Positions 25,888 to 34,506 of a DNA stretch of 64,000 bases are shown one piece after another (the stretch's first letter is position 1; every line of letters begins with the position of its first letter). The DNA is from Chloroflexota bacterium (GTDB lineage Bacteria > Chloroflexota > Anaerolineae > UBA4142 > SHND01): NCBI GenBank assembly GCA_004295045.1, contig SHND01000014.1, positions 1 to 64,000 on the forward strand, written 5' to 3'. The notes beneath the pieces are model-generated. The model was given only the letters and a program-made list of their open reading frames with translations, was not told the origin of the DNA and made no database searches. The position numbers and the translations under genes are program-made.

Positions 25888-26220
25888 CGGTCAAACTCCT
25901 TACCAAGTAAAAATCTGTAATCCAATTGTTAGCCAGAACAATCAACTATTTTAGCACAAATCACATCAAGGGCGTTAAAAAATCGACACTTTTTTGAAAA
26001 ACGAGAATTCCGTTTCGCGTGAGCCGGGATTTGAACCACTGAAATTTCTTGTGTTTCAACGCCAACCTCCGCCATCGCCACTCCATCGTTCCTCCACACA
26101 TGTTAAAAGCTTGCTTATCTTCTATTGCGTAAGGCGCGCGGCGTGGACAATGTGCTGCCTCGATTAACTTATTGATTGTTCAATTCCAATTGCATCGCGC
26201 TTTTGAGCCGCGTCTTATTT
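25888..26220. other. Gap between kinase operon and sulfotransferase gene
   Basis: No gene is supported. The left part (to about 26010) is AT-rich and is the likely promoter area of the minus-strand kinase operon, with a TAAAAT on the minus strand but no clear -35. At 26019-26100 there is a degraded tRNA-like sequence on the minus strand (GTGGTTCAAATCCCGG as T-arm-like part) whose stems do not pair; it may be a tRNA remnant. Confidence 0.4.
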
Positions 26221-27141
26221 TTAAATATGCCCGCCCTGCTCCAGCCATTGCGCGGCATCGGGCGCGAGATTCTTTGCTTTGGCGGATTCATAGAGCGCGA
26301 GTTCGTCGGTCGAGAGGATTTCTTTCCATCGCCCATTGATGCCCTTGAAAAAAAAAGTATTCGCTCCTCCTTTGAATGACTCGGCTATGCCTTCGTCACG
26401 TTGCAAAGCATCGCTGCGCATCGCATCCAGCGTGACGCTCTTTGCAATGGTTGCCACTTTGACGTCCGCCACTCGAATATTCAAAAAATCGGCGACGCGG
26501 GAAATTTCATTTTCGGTATTGGCGAGTAAATCGTTGAAATGCACAAACAAAATATTTTCGAGATGGCGATACTCCCACCACGTTTGAGTGTGATGCAGAT
26601 TCCCCCAAAACGGATACCCTTCGTTCTCCCAAGCAAACCAACCGCGCGTAATCCAATTGCGCCAAAATTCGTGAAAATTGTCGGGTGCCTGCGGAATGGG
26701 CGGTCCCACGCGCCCTTGCGCGTTATTTAGACTCGCATACATCTCAGAGGTGTAGTTGGAATAATGATTCCAGAGCGACATGCCCACATCGCGCGCGTCC
26801 CGCGCGACAACAATGTATTTGATTTGGGGAAAATACGGCAAACCGTCCAGCGCGAGATGCGTTTTGATAAAACGGCGATGTGTCTGCGCGTCGAGTTCTG
26901 CCAGCACCTCATCCAACGGTCGCCTGTTGCGGTCGAGCCACGGCGAAACATCGTCGTACGATTGCATTGGTTGATTCAAAAAAACCAGATACTGCAAAAT
27001 TCCTTGCATCCACGTTGTGCCCGACTTGTACGAAGTGGCAACGACAATATCGTCGCGGCGCGGCACAAAATGATTCCAACGCGTGCTGTCAATATGATGA
27101 TTTTGATAGATGTGCGTAACGGTGGGGAGAGGATTTGGCAA
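26221..27141 (-). CDS. Cytosolic-type sulfotransferase
   Basis: 306 residues from a TTG at 27141 with AGGAG 7 nt upstream; the frame runs open into the tRNA gene, so the earlier ATG at 27270 is impossible. The 5'-phosphosulfate loop YKSGTTWMQGIL and the 3'-phosphate motif RDARDVGMSLWNHY are both clear, as are the catalytic-type His (KTHLALDGLP) and the C-terminal FFFKGINGRWKEIL that closes the PAPS site. It transfers sulfate from PAPS to a hydroxyl or amine of an unknown small molecule. It stands alone downstream of two tRNA genes. Such enzymes are patchy in bacteria, which suggests transfer. Confidence 0.9.
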   Translation of the reverse strand: MPNPLPTVTHIYQNHHIDSTRWNHFVPRRDDIVVATSYKSGTTWMQGILQYLVFLNQPMQSYDDVSPWLDRNRRPLDEVLAELDAQTHRRFIKTHLALDGLPYFPQIKYIVVARDARDVGMSLWNHYSNYTSEMYASLNNAQGRVGPPIPQAPDNFHEFWRNWITRGWFAWENEGYPFWGNLHHTQTWWEYRHLENILFVHFNDLLANTENEISRVADFLNIRVADVKVATIAKSVTLDAMRSDALQRDEGIAESFKGGANTFFFKGINGRWKEILSTDELALYESAKAKNLAPDAAQWLEQGGHI

Positions 27142-27245
27142 GGAGCTGCTCCTGAAAAAGATAAAGCGATTGTATGCAAGAGGTGACGAACGCGTCAAGA
27201 AACGCAAAAGAAAAAAACTCTCCAAACGAATCAGAGAGTTTTCAG

Positions 27246-27318
27246 TGCCGAGGGTGGGACTTGGACCCACGACCTAACGATTATGAGCCGTTTGCTCTAC
27301 CGACTGAGCTACCTCGGC
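27246..27318 (-). tRNA. tRNA-Met (CAU), elongator type
   Basis: 73 nt on the minus strand, no encoded CCA. Acceptor stem GCCGAGG/CCTCGGC, D-stem GCTC/GAGC, anticodon stem AACGG/TCGTT with loop CTCATAA (CAU) and T-stem GTGGG/CCCAC all pair. The T-loop is TCCAAGT, so position 55 is C instead of the usual T (pseudouridine). It could also be the tRNA-Ile2 precursor read as AUA after lysidine change, but stem features look more like Met. Confidence 0.9.
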
Positions 27319-27321
27319 GGA

Positions 27322-27391
27322 ATTAGAAATTAAAAGTTGAAAGTCAAAAGTCGGAGTTTATTCCAACCTCTAACTTTCAACTTTTAAATCG
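27322..27391. repeat. Word repeat with inverted copy between two tRNA genes
   Basis: AGAAATTAAAAGTTGAAAGTCAAAAGTCGGAG (27325-27356, several AAAGT words) is followed by the inverted CCAACCTCTAACTTTCAACTTTTAA (27364-27388). The hairpin may separate the two tRNA precursors. Confidence 0.75.
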
Positions 27392-27393
27392 AG

Positions 27394-27465
27394 TAGCGGG
27401 GCCCGGACTCGAACCGGGGACCTTTGGGTTATGAGCCCAACGAGCTGCCACTGCTCCACCCCGCA
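27394..27465 (-). tRNA. Initiator tRNA-fMet (CAU)
   Basis: 72 nt, minus strand. Anticodon stem has the three G-C pairs typical of initiators (TTGGG/CCCAA) around CTCATAA. The first acceptor position does not pair (T1 with T72), another initiator mark. D-arm GAGC/GCTC and T-arm CCCGG-TTCGAGT-CCGGG are regular. No encoded CCA. Confidence 0.95.
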
Positions 27466-27513
27466 GTTAGGAAAAACATTATAACGCGATTGCGCGATTG
27501 GTCAAATTCTGCG

Positions 27514-27547
27514 AGACCTTTGAGGTTTTCAAAAACCTTCAAGGTCT
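27514..27547. repeat. Hairpin repeat (AGACCTTTGAGG)
   Basis: AGACCTTTGAGGTTTT at 27514-27529 is inverted as AAAACCTTCAAGGTCT at 27532-27547, a nearly perfect 16-bp stem with a tiny loop. The sequence is of the mobile-REP kind. It lies between the fMet gene and the DUF4239 gene. Confidence 0.75.
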
Positions 27548-27556
27548 TAATTTCTC

Positions 27557-27585
27557 TTGACAGCGCGTACATTCTCTTTTATTCT
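27557..27585 (+). promoter_or_regulatory. Promoter of the DUF4239 gene
   Basis: TTGACA (27557-27562), 17-nt spacer, TATTCT (27580-27585). Start site predicted near 27592, only about 7 nt before the ATG at 27599. Confidence 0.6.
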
Positions 27586-27598
27586 CTGCCCACAAATC

Positions 27599-28387
27599 AT
27601 GTTTCACGATTTTCTCAACAATTTTCCCAACATTCCCCTCGCCATCGGCATTGTTGTCATCGCCGGAGTGATTGGCGCAGGGATGGTCTGGCTCGCGCGC
27701 CGCTTTATAGACAATCGAATGCTCAAGGCGCATAACGACCTCATCGGCTTTACTTATCAAATGGTCGGCGTCGTCTACGCGGTGATGCTCGCGTTTGCCG
27801 TGTTCATTGTGTGGGAACAATTCGACACGACCAGTACGGCAGTGGAACAAGAGGCACACGCCCTTGTCTCGTTGTACGATTTGGGACGCGCGTTGCCGCC
27901 GGACGCGAGCGCTTCACTCAAGCACGACGTGGTCCAATATGCGCACGTTGTGGTGAACGATGAATGGGGAAAAATGGCGCTGGCGCGCGCAAGCGATGCT
28001 TCGGCAAACGCGCTCACGCAGCTGACACGCTTTGAGCGCGAATTCGCGCCGACGACAGAACGCGATGCCGTCTTGTACGATCAAGCGGTGGGACACATTG
28101 AGGACTTGAACTCTTTTCGTCGTCTGCGCCTCCAAGCCAGTCGCGGACAGGTGCCATATCCCATGTGGGTGCTGCTGATCGGCGGCGGCTTGTTCATGAT
28201 TGGATTCACCGCGCTGTTTGGCGCGGACAATGCGCGTTTGCACATGATTCTCACCGCGCTGCTTGCCGCCGCATTGGGCTTTACGCTGTTTATTATTTTC
28301 GCGCTCGATACGCCGTACACCGGCAGTTTCAAAATTACACCCGACCCGTTTTCAAACGCGCTCTCAATCTTTCAAGCGAATCCGTAA
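27599..28387 (+). CDS. DUF4239 membrane protein (bestrophin-like)
   Basis: 262 residues from the ATG at 27599. Four TM helices are visible: about 8-30 and 48-72 near the N-terminus, then 190-210 and 215-237. The loop between them (about 75-185) is soluble, with EQFDTTSTAVEQEAHALVSLYDLGRALP, the DUF4239 hallmark. These proteins resemble bestrophin channels and are of unknown function. It is alone in its transcription unit with a promoter right upstream. The mRNA leader is too short for a strong ribosome site, and none is seen. Confidence 0.8.
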   Translation: MFHDFLNNFPNIPLAIGIVVIAGVIGAGMVWLARRFIDNRMLKAHNDLIGFTYQMVGVVYAVMLAFAVFIVWEQFDTTSTAVEQEAHALVSLYDLGRALPPDASASLKHDVVQYAHVVVNDEWGKMALARASDASANALTQLTRFEREFAPTTERDAVLYDQAVGHIEDLNSFRRLRLQASRGQVPYPMWVLLIGGGLFMIGFTALFGADNARLHMILTALLAAALGFTLFIIFALDTPYTGSFKITPDPFSNALSIFQANP

Positions 28388-28460
28388 TTCTATCCGCGGA
28401 TTACACGAATAGCACGAAGGTCATTTGATAGCTTCGTGAGAGTTCGTGTTATTGGTGGAT
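28388..28460. repeat. Inverted repeat, GCGGATTACACGAATAGCACGAA type
   Basis: CACGAATAGCACGAAG (28404-28420) is inverted as CTTCGTGAGAGTTCGTGTTATT (28432-28453). A related GCGGAT word element is at 4463-4524. Confidence 0.65.
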
Positions 28461-28473
28461 TCCAATTTCTGTC

Positions 28474-29034
28474 TTGGCACTATACAACTTGGATTCTGAC
28501 CTCTACGATATTTTGCAAGTCGCGCCCCACGCCGAACCCGAAGTGATTGAATCGGCGTACAAGCGGCTCGCGCGCAAATATCACCCCGACGTGAATCAGT
28601 CGGCGGATGCGCACGCACGAATGCGCGCGTTGAATCAAGCGTACGAAATTTTGAGCAACCCGACGGAACGGGCGCGCTATGACAGCACACGCGAACGCGA
28701 GCGCGTCGCGCCCCGCCGCCCACCTCGCCGTTCCACCCCAAAACCAAAACGCCCAAAGACGAAAACGCGCGCGTCAAAATATGCGCGCTGGACACCGCCC
28801 ACGCGCAACAAAAAAGAGACCGTCCAAGAAGCGGTCGCGGTCAATGAAACCTTGATTCGAAAAGCAGTGGACTTGTCGCACGTACATCGCACCATCACTT
28901 CAGAACTTTTGCAAAAACTTTTACACATCAAATATCCGCGCGCAGTGTATTTATTTGCTACGCTCATGGAGCAGGGACTGATTGACGAACACGGGCATTG
29001 GACTGTGAACGCAGAATCAAACAAGACAGCATGA
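28474..29034 (+). CDS. DnaJ-domain protein with C-terminal winged-helix-like domain
   Basis: 186 residues, start TTG at 28474. The J domain occupies residues 9-70 with the HPD motif at 37-39 (KYHPDVNQ), so it should stimulate an Hsp70 (DnaK). A basic Pro/Lys/Arg linker (75-118) follows. The last 65 residues (VDLSHVHRTITSELLQKLLHIKYPRA then VYLFATLMEQGLIDEHG) resemble an FtsK-gamma-type winged helix that binds DNA. A J-domain protein with a DNA-binding end and no Gly/Phe or zinc part is unusual. Its stop overlaps the start of the aminotransferase gene by 4 bp. The N-terminal start is uncertain since only a weak GGTGGA is seen upstream. Confidence 0.75.
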   Translation: MALYNLDSDLYDILQVAPHAEPEVIESAYKRLARKYHPDVNQSADAHARMRALNQAYEILSNPTERARYDSTRERERVAPRRPPRRSTPKPKRPKTKTRASKYARWTPPTRNKKETVQEAVAVNETLIRKAVDLSHVHRTITSELLQKLLHIKYPRAVYLFATLMEQGLIDEHGHWTVNAESNKTA

Positions 29035-30233
29035 ATCCAATTACCCCGAGTAACCGCCTTGTCGGCTTGCGCGAATCGGTCATCCGCGAAATGACGCGGC
29101 TGGCGATTCAACACAACGCCATCAATCTTTCGCAGGGCTTTCCCGATTTTTCACCTCATCCTGAAATTATCGCCGCCGCGCATCGCGCGTTGGATGAAGG
29201 TTTCAATCAATACGCGGTGACGTGGGGCGTTCCCGCGCTGCGGGAGGCGATTCAAGCGTACTTGCAGAAATGGTACGGGCTGGAGTATGACGCGACACAT
29301 CAAATCACAGTGACGTGCGGCGTCACCGAAGCAATTATTGCCGCGCTGATGGGCATTGCGAACGCGGGCGATGAGGTCATCATCATCGAGCCGTATCACG
29401 AAAATTATGTCGCCGCCGCAGTGTTCGCGGGCGCGCAGCCGGTGTTTGTGCCGCTTGTGCCGCCGCACTATGAATTGGACTTGGATAGATTGCGCGCGGC
29501 GTTCTCGAACAAGACGCGCGCAATTTTATTGAACACGCCGCACAATCCGACGGGACGCGTATTCACGCAGCAAGAGCTGGAGGGCGTCGCCGCGTTGTGC
29601 CAAGAATTTGACGCAGTGTGCGTGACGGATGAAATTTACGACCAAATCATCTATGATGGACAAGAGCGCGGGGTTCAGCGCAAGCATATTCCGATGGCAA
29701 CGCTCGATGGTATGTACGAACGCACCATCACCGTCAACGGCTTGGGCAAAACATTTGCGCTGACCGGCTGGCGACTCGGTTATGCGTGCGCGCCCGAATC
29801 CCTTTCGCAAGCGCTCCGCACGGTTCACGATTTCACAACCATCTGCGCGCCCACGCCCTTACAGCACGCGGCGGTAGCGGCATTTCAACTACCCGATGCG
29901 TACTTGACGCAATTGAAAAAAGACTATACCGCGCGCCGCGCGCGCATGCTTGGTATTTTGGAAAACGCGCATTTACGCGCGACGCTGCCCGAAGGCACGT
30001 ACTATGTTCTCGCGGATTTTTCAGAGTGGGTGCAAGTCCTTCAAGGACAAGGAATTGCAGACGATTTTGAATTCGCGGAATACATGACGACGCAAGTCGG
30101 CGTCGCCGTCGTTCCCGGTTCCAGCTTTTATAAAAGCGCGGATTTGGGGAAACAACAGATTCGTTTTGCGTTCGCAAAGAAAATGGAAACATTGGACGCG
30201 GCAGAAGAACGTTTGTTACGCGCGCGTCCGTGA
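29031..30233 (+). CDS. Class I/II aminotransferase (PLP-dependent)
   Basis: 400 residues from the ATG at 29031, which overlaps the J-protein stop (ATGA). Fold type I features: INLSQGFPDFSPHP at the start, FNQYAVTWGVPALREAI, LNTPHNPTGRVF, the Asp that holds the pyridine N in CVTDEIYD, and the PLP Lys in NGLGKTFALTGWRLGY (about 240). This pattern is that of the kynurenine/methionine-type aminotransferases (YbdL and KAT groups), which act on aromatic or sulfur amino acids. The exact donor cannot be told. The coupling to a J-domain gene has no obvious reason. Confidence 0.88.
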   Translation: MNPITPSNRLVGLRESVIREMTRLAIQHNAINLSQGFPDFSPHPEIIAAAHRALDEGFNQYAVTWGVPALREAIQAYLQKWYGLEYDATHQITVTCGVTEAIIAALMGIANAGDEVIIIEPYHENYVAAAVFAGAQPVFVPLVPPHYELDLDRLRAAFSNKTRAILLNTPHNPTGRVFTQQELEGVAALCQEFDAVCVTDEIYDQIIYDGQERGVQRKHIPMATLDGMYERTITVNGLGKTFALTGWRLGYACAPESLSQALRTVHDFTTICAPTPLQHAAVAAFQLPDAYLTQLKKDYTARRARMLGILENAHLRATLPEGTYYVLADFSEWVQVLQGQGIADDFEFAEYMTTQVGVAVVPGSSFYKSADLGKQQIRFAFAKKMETLDAAEERLLRARP

Positions 30234-30373
30234 GATGGGTTTGTTCGAGGGAACTATTCAAGACGCTGCTGTGTAATATAGGAGGCGTCTCTTTTGTTGT
30301 GGAAATTTACCAAATCATTTTTTCAAGCGCGCGTAATGTGTGCTGGCACTGAGTATTGAGGAAGGCTTTAAAT

Positions 30374-30775
30374 GTGGCTACAAGAACATCGCGCGCAAGA
30401 ATAATTGTGTGGCTATTTTGCGCGCTGTATATTCTTTCACTGCTCTTTGTGGTGGTCGCAAGTCTGATAAATATTTCGCAGCATCCGGCGTGGATGGGGA
30501 TTGCGGATGTGTTGGTTGCTTTTCTACTCGTCGGCGTGATGATTGCGCTTGCGGTGTTGACGCAAGGCAAAGTGAATCCGAGAGCAGAACATTCCAGCTA
30601 TCGCGTCTATCGCTGGCTCGGCGTTGTGCCATTAATTTTGCTCGCGCTCTTTTTTTTGACGGGTGAAGCAATCAATTGGACGACGCTGCTGCCCGGACTT
30701 GCCTGGCGCGTGTTTGTCTTGAGCTACAGCTTGCCGTTCGCGTTCGAGTTGATAAATTCCAGCGCGGCGGCTTAG
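30374..30775 (+). CDS. Small membrane protein, four TM helices
   Basis: 133 residues from a GTG at 30374 with AGGAAGG 8 nt upstream; a TTG at 30356 in the same frame is less likely. TM helices at about 11-32, 40-62, 79-97 and 103-125. Charged residues lie in loops only (QGKVNPRAEHSSYRVYR between helix 2 and 3). No family is recognised. It lies between the aminotransferase and the ABC exporter operon, with about 200 bp to the latter. Confidence 0.6.
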   Translation: MATRTSRARIIVWLFCALYILSLLFVVVASLINISQHPAWMGIADVLVAFLLVGVMIALAVLTQGKVNPRAEHSSYRVYRWLGVVPLILLALFFLTGEAINWTTLLPGLAWRVFVLSYSLPFAFELINSSAAA

Positions 30776-30851
30776 GGCGGAGCGGGATTCAATGTATCCA
30801 ACTTGACGCCACAAACGTATAAGGATTTGGTGTGAATTCGCTTGACCAAAG

Positions 30852-30879
30852 TTGACATGAGCATTCTCTTGCGTACTAT
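30852..30879 (+). promoter_or_regulatory. Putative promoter of the MacB-like exporter operon
   Basis: TTGACA (30852-30857), 16-nt spacer, TACTAT (30874-30879). It is about 100 nt upstream of the first permease gene. Confidence 0.45.
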
Positions 30880-30982
30880 TCGACAGGTTACGCGAATTGC
30901 ATTTTTTGATTCGGCCGTCTAGGGCAGACCCGAAGCGCGGATGTTCAAAGCTTCGGGTCTCATTTTGCATGACGAAAGCAAC

Positions 30983-32110
30983 ATGAGCGAAATTCTCCGC
31001 AATATGGCGCGGCGCAAACTCCGCACGATCTTGACCATCACCGGGATTGTCATTGGAATTCTCGCGCTGACGGTAATGGGTTCGATGAGCGAGTATTTCA
31101 ATTCGCTGATTGATAACGCCATCAATTTGCTCGGCACGAACATTGTCGTTTCGCCCCAGAACAACGATTTTGAATCCATTCTCACAACGGTTGACGAACG
31201 CCGCGTGAGCCGCATTCCGGGCGTAAAGCAAGTCATTCCGATTGCGAACGATACGCTTGAGGAATTTGACGCGGTTTCCTTTGGCATTCCCGACATCGCG
31301 TACGGTGTGCCGCCGGAATTTTCGGGGACCCTCTTTCCCACTATTACTTTGAAAAAGGGACGCTGGCTGCAGCGCGGCGACGAATACGAAACCGTTGTGG
31401 GTTCGCAGTTGGCGAAAAAACGAAATCTTGATATTGGCAGCACGATTCGTTATCGCGACCACGATTTCACCGTCGTCGGTTTGATTAACGAAACGCAAAC
31501 GACGCCGGACAGTATCGCAATGATAAATCTCGATACGATGCGCCGTCTCATCAAGTCGCCCGATATGATTGCGGCAATGTATGTCGTGCCGGAAGACCCG
31601 TCGCAAATTGATACGATTGCAAAAAATATCCGCGACAATGTTGACAATGTCCAAGTCTTTACACCAAAAGAAGCCGCCGCACAGGCACAGCAGGCGCTCG
31701 CAATCTTTAACGTGATTCTCGTCGGCGGCGCGGTGTTGGCAGTTTTCGTCGGCGGCCTCGCCGTCATCAACACGATGATCATGAGCGTGAACGAACGCCG
31801 TCACGAGATTGGCTTGAAAAAAGCGGTGGGCGCGAGTGACAGCGAAATTGTGCGCGAGTATTTGATCGAAGCGGCGGTGATTGGTTTGCTCGGCGGCGTG
31901 ATTGGATTCACGCTCGGTTGGCTTATCGCCGGAGTGTTGAATGTGGCAACCTCGCAAGCGTTGGGCGGCAGTTCCATTTTCAATGTCACACCGCGCTTGA
32001 TGATGATTGCGATTGGTTTTGCGATTGTGCTGGGAATGATCGCGGGGCTTTATCCCGCGTGGAACGCCGCGCGTTTGGATCCGGTGAAAGCATTGCGCGT
32101 AGATTCGTAG
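30983..32110 (+). CDS. MacB/FtsX-type ABC permease 1
   Basis: 375 residues from the ATG at 30983. The N-terminal EILRNMARRKLRTILTITGIVIGI is the first TM segment of MacB-type permeases, followed by a large extracytoplasmic MacB_PCD domain (about 45-245) and the FtsX core with three TM helices (QALAIFNVILVGGAVLAVFVGGLAVINTMIMSV, then the two near the C-terminus) and the family end RLDPVKALR. The HEIGLKKAVGAS loop contacts the ATPase. These permeases do not carry a substrate through the membrane but transmit force to a periplasmic partner. It is followed by a close paralogue. Confidence 0.9.
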   Translation: MSEILRNMARRKLRTILTITGIVIGILALTVMGSMSEYFNSLIDNAINLLGTNIVVSPQNNDFESILTTVDERRVSRIPGVKQVIPIANDTLEEFDAVSFGIPDIAYGVPPEFSGTLFPTITLKKGRWLQRGDEYETVVGSQLAKKRNLDIGSTIRYRDHDFTVVGLINETQTTPDSIAMINLDTMRRLIKSPDMIAAMYVVPEDPSQIDTIAKNIRDNVDNVQVFTPKEAAAQAQQALAIFNVILVGGAVLAVFVGGLAVINTMIMSVNERRHEIGLKKAVGASDSEIVREYLIEAAVIGLLGGVIGFTLGWLIAGVLNVATSQALGGSSIFNVTPRLMMIAIGFAIVLGMIAGLYPAWNAARLDPVKALRVDS

Positions 32111-32182
32111 CGGATAGCCGATAGCAAATAGCAGATGGGAATGGGTCATCTGCTATCTGCCATCTGCCATCTGCCATCTGCT
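32111..32182. repeat. ATAGCAGAT word repeat and inverted copy
   Basis: GCGGATAGCCGATAGCAAATAGCAGATGG (32111-32139) is followed by CATCTGCTATCTGCCATCTGCCATCTGCCATCTGCTA (32147-32182), a long hairpin between two permease genes. The same words occur at 50836-50912 and 57555-57624. Confidence 0.85.
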
Positions 32183-33307
32183 ATGTTGGAAATTTTGCGA
32201 AACATGTCGCGGCGCAAAGTCCGCACGGGGCTCACGATATTCGGCATCGTCGTTGGAATTTTTGCGGTGACGGTGATGGGTTCGATGACCGAATACTTTA
32301 ACTCGCTGATTGACAACGCGCGTCAAGGCGCGGGCGAAGCGATTATCGTCACGCCCAAAGGCGGCATTCGCGCAACGTTATCTACGGCGGATATTGGACG
32401 CATCGAACGTGTGCAAGGCGTCAAAGCGGCAGTTCCGCAAGTGGCAACATTTTATGGCAGCTTGGGGAGCGTGAGTTTTGGTCCGCCCGATCAAGTGCTT
32501 GGTATTCCGCCCGAACAAATTTTGGATTTGTGGTCGAACGATGATCTCGCACAAGGACGCTGGCTCCAACGCGGCGACACGTACCAGATGGTCGTCGGTT
32601 CGAACATTGCGAAAAAAGAAAAACTAAAGCTGGGCAGCGTCCTCGAATGGCGCGAGAAAAATTGGGAAATCGTCGGCTTGCTCAAAGAGACGCAGACCGC
32701 GCCCGATGGCTGGCTCATTGCGCCGATGGACATTGTGCAAAAAACGATCAAGCGTCCCGATTTAATTTCGCAAATCAATGTCATTCCGGAAGATACCGCG
32801 CAAGCCACTGCGCTGGTGGCAAAAATCAAAGACCAAGTGAGCAATGTCAACGTGCAAACGCTCGATCAACAACTTGACGCAATTGAACAGGGGCTGGCGG
32901 TGTTCAACGCGATTCTCTTGAGCAGCGCAGTGCTTGCCGCCATCATCGGCGGACTCGCGGTGGTCAATACGATGATCATGAGTGTGTCGGAACGCACGCC
33001 CGAAATTGGATTGAAAAAAGCAATCGGCGCGACGAACCGAAACATCATCAGCGAATTTTTGCTCGAAGCGGCAGTCATTGGCTTGCTCGGCGGCGCGATT
33101 GGTTTTCTTTTGGGTTGGGGCGTTGCCGCGCTGTTGAATCTCGCCGCGTCCGAAGCGTTAGGCGGCGCTGAAATTTTCAAAATCACCCCGCGTCTCGCAG
33201 CGATTGCAATTGGTTTTGCCGTGACGCTTGGCATCGTCGCCGGTTTGCTGCCCGCGTGGAACGCGTCGCGTTTGGACCCGGTAGTGGCGCTGAGAGAAGA
33301 AGCGTGA
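32183..33307 (+). CDS. MacB/FtsX-type ABC permease 2
   Basis: 374 residues from the ATG at 32183. It is colinear with and very similar to permease 1 (LEILRNMSRRKVRT, GSMTEYFNSLIDNA, GRWLQRGDTYQMVVGS, LAVVNTMIMSVSERTPEIGLKKAIGAT), so the two came from a tandem duplication. MacB_PCD domain at about 45-245, FtsX part after. It has the ERTPEIGLKKAIG loop that meets the ATPase. Its stop overlaps the GTG start of permease 3 by 4 bp (GTGA). The pair probably works as a heterodimer. Confidence 0.9.
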   Translation: MLEILRNMSRRKVRTGLTIFGIVVGIFAVTVMGSMTEYFNSLIDNARQGAGEAIIVTPKGGIRATLSTADIGRIERVQGVKAAVPQVATFYGSLGSVSFGPPDQVLGIPPEQILDLWSNDDLAQGRWLQRGDTYQMVVGSNIAKKEKLKLGSVLEWREKNWEIVGLLKETQTAPDGWLIAPMDIVQKTIKRPDLISQINVIPEDTAQATALVAKIKDQVSNVNVQTLDQQLDAIEQGLAVFNAILLSSAVLAAIIGGLAVVNTMIMSVSERTPEIGLKKAIGATNRNIISEFLLEAAVIGLLGGAIGFLLGWGVAALLNLAASEALGGAEIFKITPRLAAIAIGFAVTLGIVAGLLPAWNASRLDPVVALREEA

Positions 33308-34431
33308 ACCCACTTTCCATTTTCATTTACTATTCGCGCAACAAACGTAAAGCGCTGCCCGTACTGGGAATTTTGACGCTCGCCGTTTTTGGCATTTCGT
33401 TGACGTTGGTTTTGACCGCCACGATTTTTGACGGCGTGCGCGGATTCGTCTCGCCGTATTATCATTTCGTCGTCGTCGAACCGAATTACAACAAAAAATA
33501 TTATCAACTCGATACGAGTTTGCGCGCCGATGTGCGACAGAGCGAGCATCTCGCCGTGTACGCGCCGATTCAAACGTCGTTCGTGTACGGCACGGTCTTG
33601 GGAATTCCGACAAACTATGCGATTTTTGGCGTCAGCGATGATTTGATGCCGCGTCTTTTGCAGGCGACGGAAACAAATTTGTTGGAAGGACGGCTGCCCG
33701 GTGTGCGCGAGAACGAAGTTGCATTACACGAATCGTTGATGAAAACGCGCGGCTTGCAAGTGGGCGATTATATCGGACGCGAAATAAATCGCGAAGATAA
33801 TTTGGATGGAAAATGGCGCGTCGTCGGCGTGATTGGCGGCAAGACGATTCTAAATTTAGTCGCGCTCGACCGCATTACGCACGGACGCACCCCGAATGAA
33901 ATTGTCTTGATTCCCAAAACGGGCGAGATGGAGGGACTCGCTTTGGATCTCAACGCGCTCAAATCGGAACGCGCAACGATTCAAACTCCGGCGTATTGGA
34001 ATCAATTCATCGAAAAGACGTTGAGCCAGTACGATTCGCTGGTCACCGCGCTGAATGTTGTCATCATTACCGTCCTTTCGCTCGGCGTCGGTTTGCTGAA
34101 CATGATCTATTTTCGTCAGCGCACGGGCGAATTCGGAATTTTATCGGGCATTGGTTTTAGTCGTTCCTTTTTGGTGCGGCGCGTGACTCTGGAGGCGCTC
34201 GTCCTAACCATCGTCGCGTGGCTTTTGGGCATGGCGCTGTCGGTTGCGGTGTATCAAATTCTCGACACTTTAGTCTTTGCGCCGCAAGGCACGCACCTTT
34301 CGATTTTGAACACGCGCTTGTTACTCGGCACCTTACCCGTGCCAATTTTTGTGTGGCTCTTTTCGACCGTGACGATCATGTGGCAATTGACGCGGCTCGA
34401 TCCTGTGGCAGTGATTGATCGTAGGGATTGA
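33304..34431 (+). CDS. FtsX-type ABC permease 3
   Basis: 375 residues from a GTG at 33304 that overlaps the stop of permease 2. It is the same general build but a different subtype: NPLSIFIYYSRNKRKALPVLGILTLAVFGISL at the start, a large outer domain, then FtsX TM helices (LNVVIITVLSLGVGLLNMIYF ... GEFGILSGIGFSRSFLVRR) and RLDPVAVIDRRD at the end. It is closest to permease 4. The coupling-loop motif is EFGILSGIGFSRSF. It probably pairs with permease 4. Confidence 0.88.
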   Translation: MNPLSIFIYYSRNKRKALPVLGILTLAVFGISLTLVLTATIFDGVRGFVSPYYHFVVVEPNYNKKYYQLDTSLRADVRQSEHLAVYAPIQTSFVYGTVLGIPTNYAIFGVSDDLMPRLLQATETNLLEGRLPGVRENEVALHESLMKTRGLQVGDYIGREINREDNLDGKWRVVGVIGGKTILNLVALDRITHGRTPNEIVLIPKTGEMEGLALDLNALKSERATIQTPAYWNQFIEKTLSQYDSLVTALNVVIITVLSLGVGLLNMIYFRQRTGEFGILSGIGFSRSFLVRRVTLEALVLTIVAWLLGMALSVAVYQILDTLVFAPQGTHLSILNTRLLLGTLPVPIFVWLFSTVTIMWQLTRLDPVAVIDRRD

Positions 34432-34506
34432 CGAATTTCAATTTTCGATTTTCGATTGTGGCGCGCTGGCATAATCGAAAATCGAAATTCTAAAATCGAA
34501 AATTTG
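34432..34506. repeat. AATTTTCGATTTTCGATT word repeat and inverted copy
   Basis: CGAATTTCAATTTTCGATTTTCGATTG (34431-34457) and the inverted AATCGAAAATCGAAATTCTAAAATCGAAAATT (34473-34504) form a hairpin between permeases 3 and 4. Confidence 0.85.

Noticed and set aside
26019..26100. tRNA-like sequence on the minus strand
   Set aside because: A T-loop-like TTCAAAT and a 3' part resembling an acceptor are seen, but T-stem and anticodon stem do not pair. At most a tRNA remnant.
30632..32149. Open frame of 505 codons on the minus strand
   Set aside because: Antisense to permease 1; the product is His/Arg/Asn-rich without any known fold or ribosome site.
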